The notes beneath the pieces were generated by a model, which searched no databases, was not told the DNA's origin, and saw nothing but the letters and a program-made list of their open reading frames with translations. Position numbers and translations under genes: made by a program. From Sabellastarte sp. h YS-2021 (taxonomy: Eukaryota; Annelida; Polychaeta; Sabellida; Sabellidae): 64,000 nucleotides of DNA. Numbering within the stretch: position 1 is the first letter of the stretch; every line of letters begins with the position of its first letter. The stretch covers positions 92,788,537 through 92,852,536 of the forward strand of contig OZ024936.1 of the NCBI GenBank assembly GCA_964017235.1, given 5' to 3'. Shown here piece by piece: positions 23,896 to 35,249 of this stretch.

Positions 23896-24650
23896 TTTTT
23901 TAACTTATTTTTGCTAATTTTGAAACCTAGGTCCTGAAGAGGGCTATATAATGTGACAAAAGAGGCCTGAGCCTTGGATTTAACTGCATATCCAATGATG
24001 TCATCAATGTAATTGGTCACGTGATAGCCTTTAGAGTTCATAATATACCTGATGGCATCACTTAGGCATTGGAAGATGGCCGAACTGTGCCGAAACCCGA
24101 ATGGTAGGCAGCTATCAGGAAAGTAGTTTTGGAAATGAAGACCTAAATATTTGTAATCAGCAGGATCTATTTTGACATGTCTGAATGCTCTTGAGATGTC
24201 AGTTTTGTAAAGTAAGGCTCCCTTACCTAATTTAACTAATTTATTAGTAATTGTGTCTATAGTGGGTAAGGTGAGTAATAATTTAGAACCCAGGTACTGC
24301 TCAGAGTCGACCCCAGCATTGACAGATTCGCCAACAGGAAAGCTAAGGTCTATAATGACCCTGCGATGAGGGGCTCCTGGCTTTTCACGAGTCATGAATA
24401 GGGATACATGGAGATCTAATATTGGTGGCGTGTGAAAGGGACCTAAGATAGCTTTGTGTTCCATCTCCTCTGTTAAATATGCTTCAATATCTGTAGGGTG
24501 TTTATTTCCCGACTCATGATTACCTAATTTGTGTGATAGTTTTATATTTTTATTGAAATATAAGGGAAAACCATATCTTATGAGATATTTAAGTTGACTA
24601 TCCCAATATGTGCCCAGGTACTTTTCAGTTTTTAGCAATATTATAATCAC
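23880..24650 (-). pseudogene. DIRS C reverse transcriptase
   Basis: 256 residues: RLIQ-like start (LIRYGFPLYF), HRRVIIDLSFPVGESVN, LPTIDTITNKLVKLGKGAL, motif A KTDISRAFRH, LPFGFRHSSAIFQ (motif B) and the catalytic YIDDIIG (motif C). This order is diagnostic of DIRS-superfamily RT. It runs out of frame into the RNase H segment near 23,890. Confidence 0.85.
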
Positions 24651-24826
24651 TTTTTGTGATTATATTGATGTGGTTTTCTACAGATTTTACTTCCTGATCA
24701 TAGACATTTGACATATGTACATTACTGACAGCTTTTCCCTTATTTTTAACAACATCAGCATAGGAAACATCATTGCAAAACCACCAATCTTGTTTCCAAT
24801 TTTCACTCTGTGCAAAATACTTATCA

Positions 24827-25783
24827 TTATTTACAACAATACGAGTACTGAAATACTTGTACTTGCCCTACTTGTTTTTTTGGTAATTTTTGTCTACAAT
24901 CTTTGGCTGCATGAGGGTGAGATTTACCTTTTGCAAAACAGTTTTCACAAACATTGAGATACAACTGGCCCCCATTTTCATGTTCAGTTTTTTTCCCACA
25001 TGTGCCCTTTTGATAAAAATGGCAAGGAATGCCCTTATCTTTGGATTTGAACTTGCGACCCAAAGATGTATTTGAATTTGGAATTCTTTGGGCATGGACT
25101 CGTCTGAGACGGTCAAGTTTATTGGTTTCATCCCAGTTTACTTTGCTTTCCTCCATGTGCCACAATACTACAGCATGAGCCTCTTTGACAACATAGCTCA
25201 ATATATAGCTCAACATATTATTTTTTGTTTGAACATTACTTTCATCTTTTATCACAGCACAGAAACCAGTGACCCATTGAACCATTGACAAGTTGTCATA
25301 CGTTACTCTTGACTTACTAGTACCACTTAAAATATGGTTTTGAGGCCAAGGTACCTCCCTCTTACACCAATAAGTATCAGGACCACCTCTTTGAGATTTG
25401 AACTTGCCTTGTGGATGCATGCCTTGAAGTTCCTTGATCCTGTCATCCACTCTGGCCTGGATGGTGTCTGACGCTCTCAGGAAGTCCAGGGATGGAATGA
25501 CGTTGTCTGATGCTGTGTTTGACGCTGCAGCTGAGGTTTCTGCTACCACTGGAGCTGGCTGCTTGCTTGGCTTCTCCACCCTGCCTACTCTTTCTTCCAT
25601 GGCTGACATCCTACCATTTAAACTTTTCAATTCATTCAGAATTTGCAAATTAATGTCAGATTGTCCCGCACTTGCAACACTACTGTCATCCTCTGGTTCA
25701 CTGTCAACAGTTCTTGTACATTTACTATTGATTGGCCTCTGGTACCTGTCCCCACACGCGTTACAGTCAAAAGTCTTGGTCAT
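24827..25783 (-). CDS. DIRS C gag with C-terminal Cys/His cluster
   Basis: An intact 318-residue frame. It opens with a small Cys pair (CNACGDRYQRP), has an acidic/Ser stretch, a coiled-coil-like region (NELKSLNGRMSAMEERVGRV) and an Ala/Ser linker. A central gag domain follows (YDNLSMVQWVTGF, KEAHAVVLWHMEESKVNW) matching gag A and B. The C-terminal finger reads CHFYQKGTCG, LNVCENCF, HAAKDC. The expected role is particle assembly and RNA binding. Pol begins about 180 bp downstream. Confidence 0.7.
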   Translation of the reverse strand: MTKTFDCNACGDRYQRPINSKCTRTVDSEPEDDSSVASAGQSDINLQILNELKSLNGRMSAMEERVGRVEKPSKQPAPVVAETSAAASNTASDNVIPSLDFLRASDTIQARVDDRIKELQGMHPQGKFKSQRGGPDTYWCKREVPWPQNHILSGTSKSRVTYDNLSMVQWVTGFCAVIKDESNVQTKNNMLSYILSYVVKEAHAVVLWHMEESKVNWDETNKLDRLRRVHAQRIPNSNTSLGRKFKSKDKGIPCHFYQKGTCGKKTEHENGGQLYLNVCENCFAKGKSHPHAAKDCRQKLPKKQVGQVQVFQYSYCCK

Positions 25784-25800
25784 ATTGGAAATTCTATAAA

Positions 25801-26989
25801 CACATATAGAGTGATAAGATTACTGATTCCCGCGCACCAGGTCTGTCATGACTTTTATATTAATTGATAATAATTTTATACAGCCCTTTATAGCTGCTCC
25901 AAGTCACCCCAGAGCTAGTATCACCTGTCTCAATAATCTGAGATAGATATTATCCAGCAATCATCAGGACTTTAACATCAGATCTTCAACATCAGATCTT
26001 CACATCAGTGTGGTAACAACTCTGAAAGTACACTGAAACTCTGGAGTTTCCAAAGGTTAAATAAAATCGAATAAAATCGAACACATGAAAAAAAATTTTG
26101 ATTTCATAAAATGGGTGTTTCCCCATTGAAAACTTAAAGATTAATAAAAATGGCTGCATTCCGCGGGAATACTAAGTTCAAAGGTCATGACCCCATTAGG
26201 TACAGGAGGTTACAAGAACAAGAAAATTTTTTGCAAACGCCACTGACAGTTCAGACACCCACCATGTCTGACCAACAGTTTGATCAAAGAAATTAGCATA
26301 ATTGACATTATCAACAAGAAATTGAACCAATAACTACTTTTTCTGCTCTCTAAAATTAAGCACGGTTTTAATGTCAATTTTTTCTGGTTGAAAAAGTTAT
26401 TGCATATGATGCAAATTTAATCATTTTATAGAATCTACTCTTCTTTTATTCTTTGACTTGCTTCACACTGCCAAGAAAGACTCATTGGTTTATGGTGGAA
26501 AGGCAGCCTTTTATGGTTGCAGTGAGAGTACATTCACATTTGACAATTTGTATAGTTTCTGCCTAACCATAACATAACTTTGGTGAGAGATTTTTTTTTA
26601 TTTCTCCAGAAAAATCACATAAACATACGCATATGCAATATAAAGGAATATAAAGGGCAAACAATACACAGTAATGTCCACAAGCCAGTGTGAAAAGTCT
26701 TTGCAGTTAAACATTGTTGTAAGAGGTAACGTGACCTTCAAAAAATGTGCTGAACTTTTTGGTACAGGTGGTAATCTATATGAGTCATAGTACAGTCACT
26801 CACTTTGGTCACTGATGCTGAGTACCACCCAGTGGGTTTCTTCATTGTAAGATCAGTAGTTCATTTCTTTCAAAAAACACTAGTGTCCCATCCTGGTGGC
26901 TTGAAGGTCATTAACATTTCTTTCAATTTAAATGCATATTCATCAGTTTAGATCTGCACTGATACATTTTTATCATATTGCCAAATTCT
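25801..26989. other. Non-coding spacer between DIRS C and Polinton-2
   Basis: No gene supported. A short tandem repeat of AACATCAGATCTTC-type units lies at 25,975-26,005. Confidence 0.45.
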
Positions 26990-27810
26990 TCATGCACAAC
27001 AATGTTCACAGTTTCTGTCAATGATTTTTGAAGTGCACCTCAAGTGAAACTGTGCGAACTGCACCTCAAGTAAAACTGTGCCAGTTTTTCTCAAAATCTC
27101 ATATCCTGTGCCCTCTTCCAAATCAGGTGACAAATCAGAGCAGATGAAGGTATATCCCCTATTATGCTTCTCCCTATCTATATTGTTTTCTTCATCTTGA
27201 TACATGAATCCCATGCTAAAGAAGAGAGTCGTATCGCAATTCATATAATCTCCAGTCTCAAAATCTGGTTGAAGTGCCTTACCAGGAACGGATGTGTCAC
27301 CCGCACTCAGTGTGATATGGTCCATATCAAAAAGGTTCAAACTGGAATGGGTTTGTTTAGTATGTTCCCCGTAGTGATCTTGAAACATAAGGTCCAAGTG
27401 TAGTTTTCCCATCATATCAGTCAAGTGATTTTCATGGACAAGCCCTTTTCTTTTGACATATCTCTCATTGTTTTGGTCCAGAGAAAAGTTATTTGTGTCT
27501 TTGTACCACGGCGATGCTGTGAGTTGACTTTGTTCCCTCTCAGTCCCAACACTGACCAGACATCATCAGTGGGACCCACTGGCTCTCCATCAGCATTCAT
27601 AATTTTTGCCTTGATTTGAATGAAGCTGTTTTTTAAATCTGTGTACTCAGATTCAGTCTCAGTAATTTTAAATTCAATGGTGCCATCACTGTCCTTGACT
27701 GCCATAATTGGTCTACCCATCTCCCTTCTTCCACACTGGTTTGAGTGGCACAAAAAATTAGAATCATTACAGAAGAAATCCTGCTGCTTCATTTTTGACG
27801 AAAGTGAAGT
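26990..27810 (-). pseudogene. Polinton-2 major capsid protein, internally deleted
   Basis: Hexon-type double jelly-roll capsid protein of Polintons (family of C. elegans F54H12.2). The N-terminal part at 27,421-27,792 has GTIEFKITETESEYTDLKNS, a strand equivalent to the FKIK..SEYLDFS strand in Polinton-1. A later piece has GKLHLDLMFQD. The C-terminal part shows LQPDFETGDYM, GYTFICSDLSPDLEEG and VLLEVQFA, the family's characteristic ending. The middle jelly roll is missing and at least one frameshift lies near 27,421. It directly follows the penton. Confidence 0.65.
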
Positions 27811-29331
27811 GTTACAAATGACTCCCTACCAAGAAATGGAATAGTTTATCCTGTATCCCCTTAATATTGATTTCAACAGCTCCAAAATCGTTATCATTAC
27901 TGGATAGTAGAACACTTGATTATAGGAGGTAGTGACAATTGGACCCTTTTAGATGGCACTATTCAGAAAGGACACCATAAAATTTCCCACAGCCACAGGC
28001 TCAATTAAATCACAATAGACATATAAGTTGTGTGTGGCATCTTCAATGTCCGCTGGATGCTCTGATTGTCTATCTCCAGCATTAAATGGCCCCTTTTACT
28101 AATCCCAATATATTATTTAATCTCTTTAAAATATACTAGTCCAGTGGTAAGTCCAGTGATGAGTGATTTGATGAAATTTTAAGTCTGATTTTTGTGTGGC
28201 TTCGATGGTATTGAATTCAACAGTGTTAGGGAGTTTGCACCAAGACCCCATTTAATTCTTTATTTAAGGTTTTGATTAAATCCTTTATATCAGCATAAAT
28301 ATCCTCAGGAATGAGTATGCCCAGCATGGCCTGTATAGGGGCCTGCTGCCTCAGTTTCCTAACTATCTTAAGTTTGTCACGCCTCTTATTTTGACCTATT
28401 AATGTGTCATGGGTTACTACCAAACAGGGCTCGTTTGGGTTCAATTTCCTAGCCTCATTTCTAATTTGTTAGGCATTTTGAATTTGTCATTGAAACAATA
28501 ACACTAGTGAAGGGATTTTATTTTTTATTTCCCACCTTCCCTCCCCGGTGCACTAATACTGCATTATTTCTGTCTTATTTCAGTAGGCGGCCCTACGCTG
28601 ACCCTGGGTGACCCTCTCTCAAATTGACTGTAACTAGTTCACAAAGTTTGTATATCAAGTCAGGGCCAGGCATTACCCTGGTAGTTCCCTCTCTCAGTCT
28701 CTCACTTCTAACTTGTCACTAGAAAGTCAGATATGTTCTGGCTCCCTCTAGAATTGGCTACACGGCCTGGTCAGTCAATGTATTTGAAGTACGATTTGCT
28801 TAGTCAACATACCTAGTCTATTTCTGTGATATTGCTGCACTAGTTGCTATTTGAGTATGTGTATTGTCATTTGTTTTATCATATTATGGTGCTTTTTAAA
28901 ATCTTTCAAATTATTGAAATTTTAAAGTTTTACCTTTGTACATACTTACTAACCTGCAAAATAAATTCCTCAAGCATAATTTTACTTTTACATCACATCT
29001 TTGACCTCTGACCTTCACCTTGGCCCTTAATCACCTTCTAGGGAAACTGTGGCTGTATTTCCAACTTGAAACGATTGATCTGAAGGGACATTATACTATG
29101 TTCTTGCATACTGAATGACCATCAGTCGCACTTCCCATTCATGGCCCAGTTCATAAGAGTGAGCCAGTGGTACAACAAACTCTCCAGGAATAATACGAAT
29201 GTGCTTTGTATTGCTAGGTAAATAGAGACAAGTCCTTCATGGTGTGTGTTTCCCATGCCATACAGATGGAAATCAAAAGATGCTTTCCCTTTTATGCAAT
29301 CTCCGATTTGTACTTGGTTCTTTAGTTCCAT
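27811..29331 (-). pseudogene. Polinton-2 penton protein, in pieces
   Basis: Single jelly-roll vertex protein. The N-terminal part (29,105-29,331) has FDFHLYGMGNTHHEGL then, in a shifted frame, PSNTK and PLAHSYELGHEWEVRLMVIQ, the WEV box typical of Polinton pentons. The middle (28,140-28,444) has IPEDIYADIKDLIKTLNKEL. The C-terminal part (27,811-28,080) has NLYVYCDLIEPVAVGN and an AVEINIK piece. About 650 bp of unrelated sequence separates the first two parts. Several frameshifts occur. Confidence 0.6.
28450..29100. other. Unidentified insertion inside Polinton-2 penton
   Basis: This stretch has no penton-like frame although penton sequence flanks both sides. It is GC-richer near 28,550-28,640 (ACCCTGGGTGACCCTC). 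No terminal repeats or tail were recognised, so the type of element is unknown. Confidence 0.4.
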
Positions 29332-29660
29332 TCTTGGTCTGATTTACATTTGGGTTCAGATTCTGGTTCAGGTTTCCACACCTCTTGTGGGCAAATGTCT
29401 AACTTGGGGCCATGACCTAATAACCTCTCTGGAATGTTAGCCACTTGAGTAAAGTATCCAGTTGGGAGATTTGTTATTTTTCTCTGCGTTAAAATAGCAG
29501 TGTTAAAAAATTCTCTGATATGTGATCCACTAACAGAACGGTTGTCTTCTGTTAAAATTTTGCCTTCGTTATTCCATTGTAAGGTCCCTTTTAACTTTTG
29601 ATACAGGTGCCGACATTTACCCCTTAAAGTAGTTGGCAGAGTGATGACCAAGCCACCTTC
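29322..29660 (-). pseudogene. Polinton-2 conserved protein, C-terminal part
   Basis: Homologous in layout to the Polinton-1 gene at 43,472-44,022: a Trp-containing strand with acidic residues (LQWNNEGKI), then an SGSHIREFFN helix and a P-T-G-Y followed by ANIPERLLG. The N-terminal half is deleted, so it sits directly against the core gene. Function is unknown; the family is found next to capsid genes of Polintons. Confidence 0.5.
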
Positions 29661-29910
29661 TAAAAGAAATAACAGTTCCTAAAATAGGGGCCAGTAAAGC
29701 AGACAGGAAGCCACCCTCTTGCAAAATCTGTCAGAGGTATTACTTTTCTTTAATGCTCTCAGTTCTTTGTACTTTCCCAGTCTTTTCTTTTCTTTCAGTC
29801 CAAGAGGAATATTCCCTTCTAAAATGATTTGAGCAGAATCTATAAAACATTGAAGGAGTGGCCTATCTGCATCACAAATGATGTACTTTGTCATTATGGG
29901 GTTACCCTCA
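29661..29910 (-). pseudogene. Polinton-2 small basic core-type protein, partial
   Basis: About 75 residues: DADRPLLQCFIDSAQIILEG, then a Lys/Arg-rich stretch (LKEKKRLGKYKELRALKK) and a hydrophobic end. It aligns by eye with the Polinton-1 core protein at 44,019-44,411 (E(C)LLNIVNG, KKIKRHLKDL, then GGFLTSILPV). A virion-core or DNA-binding role is inferred from its charge. Confidence 0.55.
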
Positions 29911-29938
29911 GCAAATTCTTAACACAAATTCATTCTTT

Positions 29939-30165
29939 TTAATACAGACATGTTTTCACTGATTTCAGTTTGCTCATTGTCACTTGTAACTGGTGCCATT
30001 GGATGGAGCAATGCACTCTTGAGTTGTAACTCCAAGTAATGTCTTGCAGTGCATCAATATAATGGCAAAACTGTTTATATATAAAATACTTGTATATTTT
30101 TCCTTTTATGGTTTTAACAGCTCTTTCTACATGATTGGCCTTCACTTCATTTTGGGGTCACGAAG
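29939..30165 (-). pseudogene. Polinton-2 integrase, C-terminal fragment
   Basis: The fragment NEVKANHVERAVKTIKGKIY then YIDALQDITWSYN, SRVHCSI and VTMSK carries the catalytic Glu (VERA) and following helix of Polinton retroviral-type integrases (family of C. elegans F54H12.3). The catalytic Asp pair and zinc domain are lost beyond the truncation near 30,165, and the C-terminal chromodomain-like tail is absent. Confidence 0.65.
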
Positions 30166-30635
30166 TAATGTAATGTCAATCACTTAAAATAACAACTTCG
30201 AAATTGACCTGAAAATATTAAGGTACATTGAAAAACATGACCTCATAAAGCAAATGAACTATCAAGATGCTGCAAGACTTCTATTTTTCTTTTCAATGGA
30301 AAGTTCAAATTTGGGTGTAAAAATGCAGAAAAAAAGGTCACAGAGCTGTCTTGTTGACTGTAACCTCATACAGTTCCTGTGGATACAAAAAACTAAGAGT
30401 GTGTGAGAGATCGAAGAAAATCGAACTGTTTCTGTCCAAAATTACTGCAGTATTGGGGGGTCAAATGTAGTCATGTGACGTCATCAACTAATCAGATTGC
30501 AGCATTTGGTCATGTGATGTGATGTCATCACCCCTCAACCAATCAGATTGATTGTTTCTCCCAAGCTCCACTGCACCGGAAGTTTAAATGCACATTTATA
30601 TACTTATCATCTATGCCTATGACACCCATCTGAAT
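30166..30635. other. Non-coding junction between Polinton-2 and DIRS B
   Basis: No frame supported. It contains the CRE/CCAAT-like motif group listed separately. It may be the terminal region of DIRS B. Confidence 0.4.
30465..30560. promoter_or_regulatory. CRE-like and CCAAT-like motif cluster
   Basis: A GTCATGTGACGTCATC site and a related GTCATGTGATGTGATGTCATC site lie about 40 bp apart, each followed by (CT/CC)AATCAGATTG, the second with a full CCAATCAG box. The repeated arrangement suggests either a promoter in the DIRS B end or a short duplicated block. Confidence 0.3.
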
Positions 30636-31592
30636 TTAGGAATATGGGCTTTGAAGGTGCAAGGACTGGTGTAAGGTGCTAAAGAGGCACTGTGGAGATA
30701 AATCCATACAGCTGAACTGCACAGGGGCCATGGGACATAATATTTTATAGTGGTATGTTGTGGTCAAGGCAAAGGTAGCTCCAGAACGCCTGAAGGTGTG
30801 GAAACCAAAAGTGGAAGGTAGAATGTTGAGAGACTGGAGGATACATTTGAGTGCATTCCAAATGTGGGTATCTATGACTTGAAAGTGTGGAGGGCGGATG
30901 GAGGCAAATAGTGTGTCAGTTGGTATGAGGGGTCTTGAGGACAGGAGAGCCCTAAGTGCTCGGACAGGGCAGAGGTAGGGATTCTGTAACTGTGGGAGGT
31001 GAACTATATGATGGGATTTGTGGTCTTGGAGAGTTTTTGTCTATTTGACAATCAAATGTACTGGATCACCAAAAATGACATCCTGTCTGAGGAAATGTTT
31101 TGAGGGATCGAAATTTTTGATACTATGGGGGGCTATATTAGACATTCTAAGGAAAGCAAAATAAGCCGTAAGAAAAATTGCTCTGAAAAGATGAGAATCA
31201 TGAAGTCAGTCACAGGACCTGGAGATATGGTACAGGGTTTTGATATCAAAAATGCCCCTGGGAGTGGGGGCAAAGTAACAGTTGAAGGAGATACTTCTGA
31301 TAAACCTAGTCAGGAGGTGATTATTAGTATGGTGGGCTTGCAGATTGTATCTGATGGCAACTGTGTGAATTGAGGAAAGATAGTTTTGAATAACTTTGGG
31401 TGATAAGTGGTTTGTATGGATGCATTCCAGAAAGACCAGTAGCTTATATACTGTAACTTGTAAGGGAAGCGTCATGAATATCAGGGAGGCTATAAAAGTC
31501 CTGAAGTGCCTATCTTGGGCTGATCCTGTGGAAGGTCTGTAGGCTGAAGCTGTTCTACTGTAGGCTGAATGGAAAAGCTGGATGGACTGCAT
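30636..31592 (-). pseudogene. DIRS B tyrosine recombinase
   Basis: The N-terminal half is open at 31,206-31,592 (HFRTFIASLIFMTLPLQVTV, LSPKVIQNYLSSIHTV). After a frameshift the minus strand gives a FAFLRMSNIAPHS-type arginine box near 31.14 kb, then PQLQNPYLCPVRALRALLSS, and FGFHTFRRSGATFA (H-x-x-R box) near 30.80 kb. The end is blurred by shifts; a SHG piece follows and the catalytic Tyr cannot be placed surely. Confidence 0.65.
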
Positions 31593-32315
31593 GTTGGAAC
31601 CTGAAATTATATGGTAAGACCAGATTAGTATGATAAGGCGTCACCTTGTCCCAAAAGCAAGTGCTCCAAAGTTCTTGTAACAGGGCCTGATTGACAGGTT
31701 TTGAAGCGTGCAATCTGGAATGCAACTCTGCTTTATTGTTATGAAAACCCTTGATATGGAGAATGTGAAAGTCAATATCATGTAATGCCTTGAAGAGCCA
31801 GATATTGCGAATACAGGCAGCAAAGAACAAGTCTTTGGTCTTAGGAAGCCACCACCTGGACCACGGCTTCCTTATCACAGTACATGTGAATGGACGATTG
31901 CCTCCAATGTTTAGCCCATAGTCTGAAAGCCACTCCTAGATTTACCATCTCATGGTGAACTATCTTGAGGTCATAGTTTGGTACCACTGATGCCGGGGCT
32001 GAATAAGCCCGGGTACCCCATATACCTCCTATACCTGAGAAGCATGTGTGTAGGTAAACTGGGGACAGGTCAATCATAATGGGTTTTCTTGAATGGTGTG
32101 ACCCCATTGAAATGGGGCAAAATTTTTTGAAACAAGTCCAAATCCTGGTAAAATTGAGGGGTCAGACGAATACTTTTCTTGTGACTGTTGGTTCTGAAGA
32201 GATCAAGCATCCTATTGATGAAAATTATGGCAGGGTGGACACATTTGTGTATGTATATGAGTTTACCTGAGTGACTGGAAGCTTTTCTTGGAGAGTAATT
32301 TTTTGGTGCTAACAT
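31555..32315 (-). pseudogene. DIRS B RNase H region
   Basis: The connection part at 32,070-32,315 (YIHKCVHPAIIFINRMLDLF, KKSIRLTPQFYQDLD) matches DIRS A. The core at 31,841-32,107 has VHHEMVNLGVAFRLWAKHW and MYCDKEAVVQVV (Glu and Asp motifs). A tail at 31,555-31,878 has DIDFHILHIKG and NNKAELHSRL, the last Asp replaced or shifted. At least two frameshifts. Confidence 0.65.
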
Positions 32316-33100
32316 GGAGACATTCCTGATGAATTGCTGTGATTTTGTTTGGATCTATACTTAATGATGATTCAGGGCTGTTGATCCTGATGCCTAGGCA
32401 TGTGACGTCATCAGAGGGAGGGTTCAGTTCATTCTTATTGATGGGGTGGCCTAGAGAAGAAAGGAGATCATGTAATAGGTGAAACTGATGCAAGGCGTCA
32501 TCAGGTGACGCCACCTCTGCATAATTGTCAATGTACGGAAATATGCGACAACCTGACATCCTGAGGATGTGTGTGACAGCGTCAGACAACATCTGGAATG
32601 CTGCGCTCCCGTGAGTTCATCTGAACGGGACACTCAGATCCAGGTAAAGCTTGCCATCCCATTTAATGCCAAATTTTGCAGCGTCAACTGGATCAACTCT
32701 CAAGTTGCAGAAGGTATGAGCCACATCAATCTTAACAAGACTGTGTCTGGGACGTCATGACGTATAACGTCAGCAATGTTGTCAATTGATGGGAACTTGA
32801 TGGGTGACCATCAAACATGTGTCTAGTGACTGCGTCATTAAGTGACGCCCTGTACAGATGAGATAAATTCAGAATGACGAGCCTCTTATTGATGTATTTG
32901 GGTCCAGAAAGCAATGGGGAGCAGTGAAAGTGTGGTGAAGTAACTGAATCAGCTGGGCCTGGTTCCTTATCAAGATATGCCTGAATGTACTCAGGGAAGT
33001 TGGTTGCAGAAGCGTGGTTTTGAGTGTCAGTTTTATGAAGTGAATCAGGGGAAATAATGGAGAGGGGAAAACCGAATTTGATGTATCATATCAAAAACTT
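32263..33100 (-). pseudogene. DIRS B reverse transcriptase
   Basis: Pieces in order: HCSPLL..GPKYINKRLVILNLSHLY (about 32.9 kb), a LRVDPVDAAKFGIKWDGKLY segment with LSVPFR followed by an in-frame TGA near 32.61 kb, then AAFQMLSDAVTHILRM and the motif-C position, which reads YIDN instead of YIDD. The second catalytic Asp is thus replaced by Asn. It ends with the CLGIRINSPESSLSI thumb segment. Confidence 0.65.
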
Positions 33101-33127
33101 GTAAGGGTAGTCAGACTGTGCCTGTTC

Positions 33128-33499
33128 TCATGCTTCCAAATTGAGCCCAGGCCGTATGGGAATTCGGGCTTGAACATAATTAGGGACACCAGTTTGCCTG
33201 ATAATTTCTGCTATATGCAAATGTTCCTCAATAGTTCTGATGTGAACTGGCTCTCTATCTGGACCTATGAACTGGGAGGTAGGGGGGTCGTGATTGAGGA
33301 AGCCGAATTGCTTATCAGGGATACTAATGTCATGGTCAACTTGAATATGCCTGATGTCTGGGATGTGGGCCTCTATATTGGGTGGGATACTGTTCGTTTG
33401 CTTGGTGTTAGTGTATGGATTAGCAGAGTACAAACCATCATTTACCTCGACCTTTTCAACTGTCTGAATACATTTTTGACTGATGATTTTTTGTGTCAT
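33128..33499 (-). pseudogene. DIRS B pol N-terminus
   Basis: 123 residues with FIGPDREPVHIRTIEEHLHI and VPNYVQARIPIRPGLNLEA, the same block as in DIRS A at 1894-2100. It precedes the RT. The function of this conserved leader is unknown. Confidence 0.6.
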
Positions 33500-34500
33500 T
33501 AACTTGTATCAGTTCATGAATTATGTTTGTGATATAACATTCATATGAACATTTGTTCAATTTTTGACATTTTTGATCCAAACAGAAGTCTTGATAAGTT
33601 TGTTTTGCTACAGCCAAATCCTCACTGGATACTCTGTCAACTTGCTTATGTAACAATAGATTGTGAGAGATTTGGAAACTATAACTGAACTGAAGTAAGC
33701 CAGTTGGAGGTTCAGGGCAGGGGCACCAAATGTTTGGACATTGGTAAGTTGAAAACATGTAAAATCCTTCTAATTTGTTATCTGGATTTGGATGAATGAA
33801 AGCTAAATATGTATTGCTTGCATTTTTATTGTTTCCCATTTGAGAAAATACACTAACATCTTGAAAAAATGCTATTTGAATAAAAGGCGGAACCCTTGTA
33901 GGTTTGATCATGGTGCCCCCTGCTCCTGATATGCTTGGTGAACCAATCATCACAAGTTTGGTTATCATCATGTTTACAAGTGTTAGTAATGTTAGTAACG
34001 TACTCAGAGATATTTATATCACAAACTGACACTTACAGTAATTCGTCCCCACATTGAGGCTGTGCTGACAACCTGCTCTTAGCATGATTAAGATCAATTT
34101 TATCAGCTGGCAAAACATGATTTGAGTCATAATATAAACATGAATCATTAGCAATGGCTGGACACATATAAGATACCTCCTTGTATTGCTTAATCATGTG
34201 AATATGATTTAATGTTAGAAAACTCAGGTAAACTGAGAGAATTATGGTAGTGTTTAAGGCCTGTCAGCCCAGTGGAGTTTGAAGCATAAGATTGTGGGGC
34301 AAGCCATTGCCAATCATTGCAATTAACGCTTCTTGGTGTGAAAACTTTTTGACACTCTTGCTAAACATGTTATATTCATGCATATGATTATTACAACAAT
34401 TTGAACAATTATTCGTCCTAGACACTCCCACATGCATATGGCCTGGTCCAGCTGGTGGATGAATGACCTACTTGGTCTGTTGTTTCTCCACCCCCTTCTG
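33456..34500 (-). other. DIRS B gag-pol interval
   Basis: An open frame of 171 residues (33,456-33,971; Cys-rich IWCPCPEPP and QKCQKLNKCSYECY) and shorter frames up to 34.5 kb. Its place equals 766-1893 of DIRS A. No known domain. Confidence 0.35.
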
Positions 34501-34521
34501 TTTGTTAAGACACTTAATTTC

Positions 34522-35150
34522 TTAGTGATTCAATATTTTTCCTAGTTTTGCACAAAATGAACAAACATGTCTGTACTGTCCATGGTGTGATTCGAAGCTA
34601 CACATACCTTCATTGAAATATCTGCATGTTTTGGCCCTATAATTTGGCTGATTTGTGGAGGTGTGGATGTTTGCCATAGTGATTTGTGATGCAGAAAGTC
34701 TATTGATGGCCCACTGCATCTGGTCCCCCAAGATAAATTACCTGATTCTATCTCATGCATAGATGTGCCATATGCTGCCCTGACTGCTGGCCAAGGAAGT
34801 GAGGTAGCATCGTTAAATGCTAATATAGTTTGCAGTAGTGCTTTCTTAACAGTGTCTGGATTCTGCATATGGAAGATATTAGTGAGCTGCCCCACGGCCC
34901 ACTCTGGGATGTTGAGTTCATCGTAAGTGGAACGCTTGTTACCTTGGATGCCATAAAACTCCTCATTCGGCCATCTAAGCTCTGGAATACTGACTACTGT
35001 TTCTGTGGTATTGTATCACCCTGTTTATTTGGTGGGGGCCTTACCTTGGGAGGCTTCCTGCTTGGCTTGGGCCTCATAAGAAGCCAACACTTGGGCCACC
35101 GATTGCGAGATACTTTGGTTCTATCTGAGCACGTTGATGCCTGGTAGAAC
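34522..35150 (-). pseudogene. DIRS B gag
   Basis: Shares YDELNIPEWAVGQLTNIF, TSLPWPAVRAAYGTSMHEIE and NRLSASQIT with DIRS A gag, then a finger C-R-Y-FNEGMC, HHGQYRHVCSFC. A frameshift near 34,730 separates the SGNLSWG end from the QWAINRLS part. The N-terminal part (to about 35,150) is rich in Lys/Pro and broken. Confidence 0.65.
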
Positions 35151-35249
35151 TCCATCAGATGGGAAGTGTGTAGCGTGGTGGTCTGCTTGCTGTGTGAGTA
35201 GAGTGGCTGGAGTCGTATGGGATGAACTCGTGGTTGCTTAGTAGTATAT

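Larger units (their letters stand above)
19660..25800 (-). mobile_element. DIRS element C, interrupted by LINE B
   Basis: The most complete tyrosine-recombinase retrotransposon in the window: gag, RT, RNase H and recombinase in order on the minus strand. The recombinase is split by an unrelated LINE at 19,986-22,405. No methyltransferase domain was seen. Terminal repeats could not be delimited. Confidence 0.75.
26990..30165 (-). mobile_element. Polinton-2 remnant (capsid block)
   Basis: Decayed Polinton/Maverick segment. Its order on the minus strand is integrase tail, basic core protein, conserved Polinton protein, penton, major capsid protein. Ends are truncated: the integrase start is cut at about 30,165 and no protease, ATPase or polymerase remains. 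Sequences differ strongly from Polinton-1, so it is a separate lineage. Confidence 0.7.

Noticed and set aside
19660-25800. Methyltransferase domain of DIRS elements
   Set aside because: No DPPY-like or S-adenosylmethionine motif was seen in any of the five copies.
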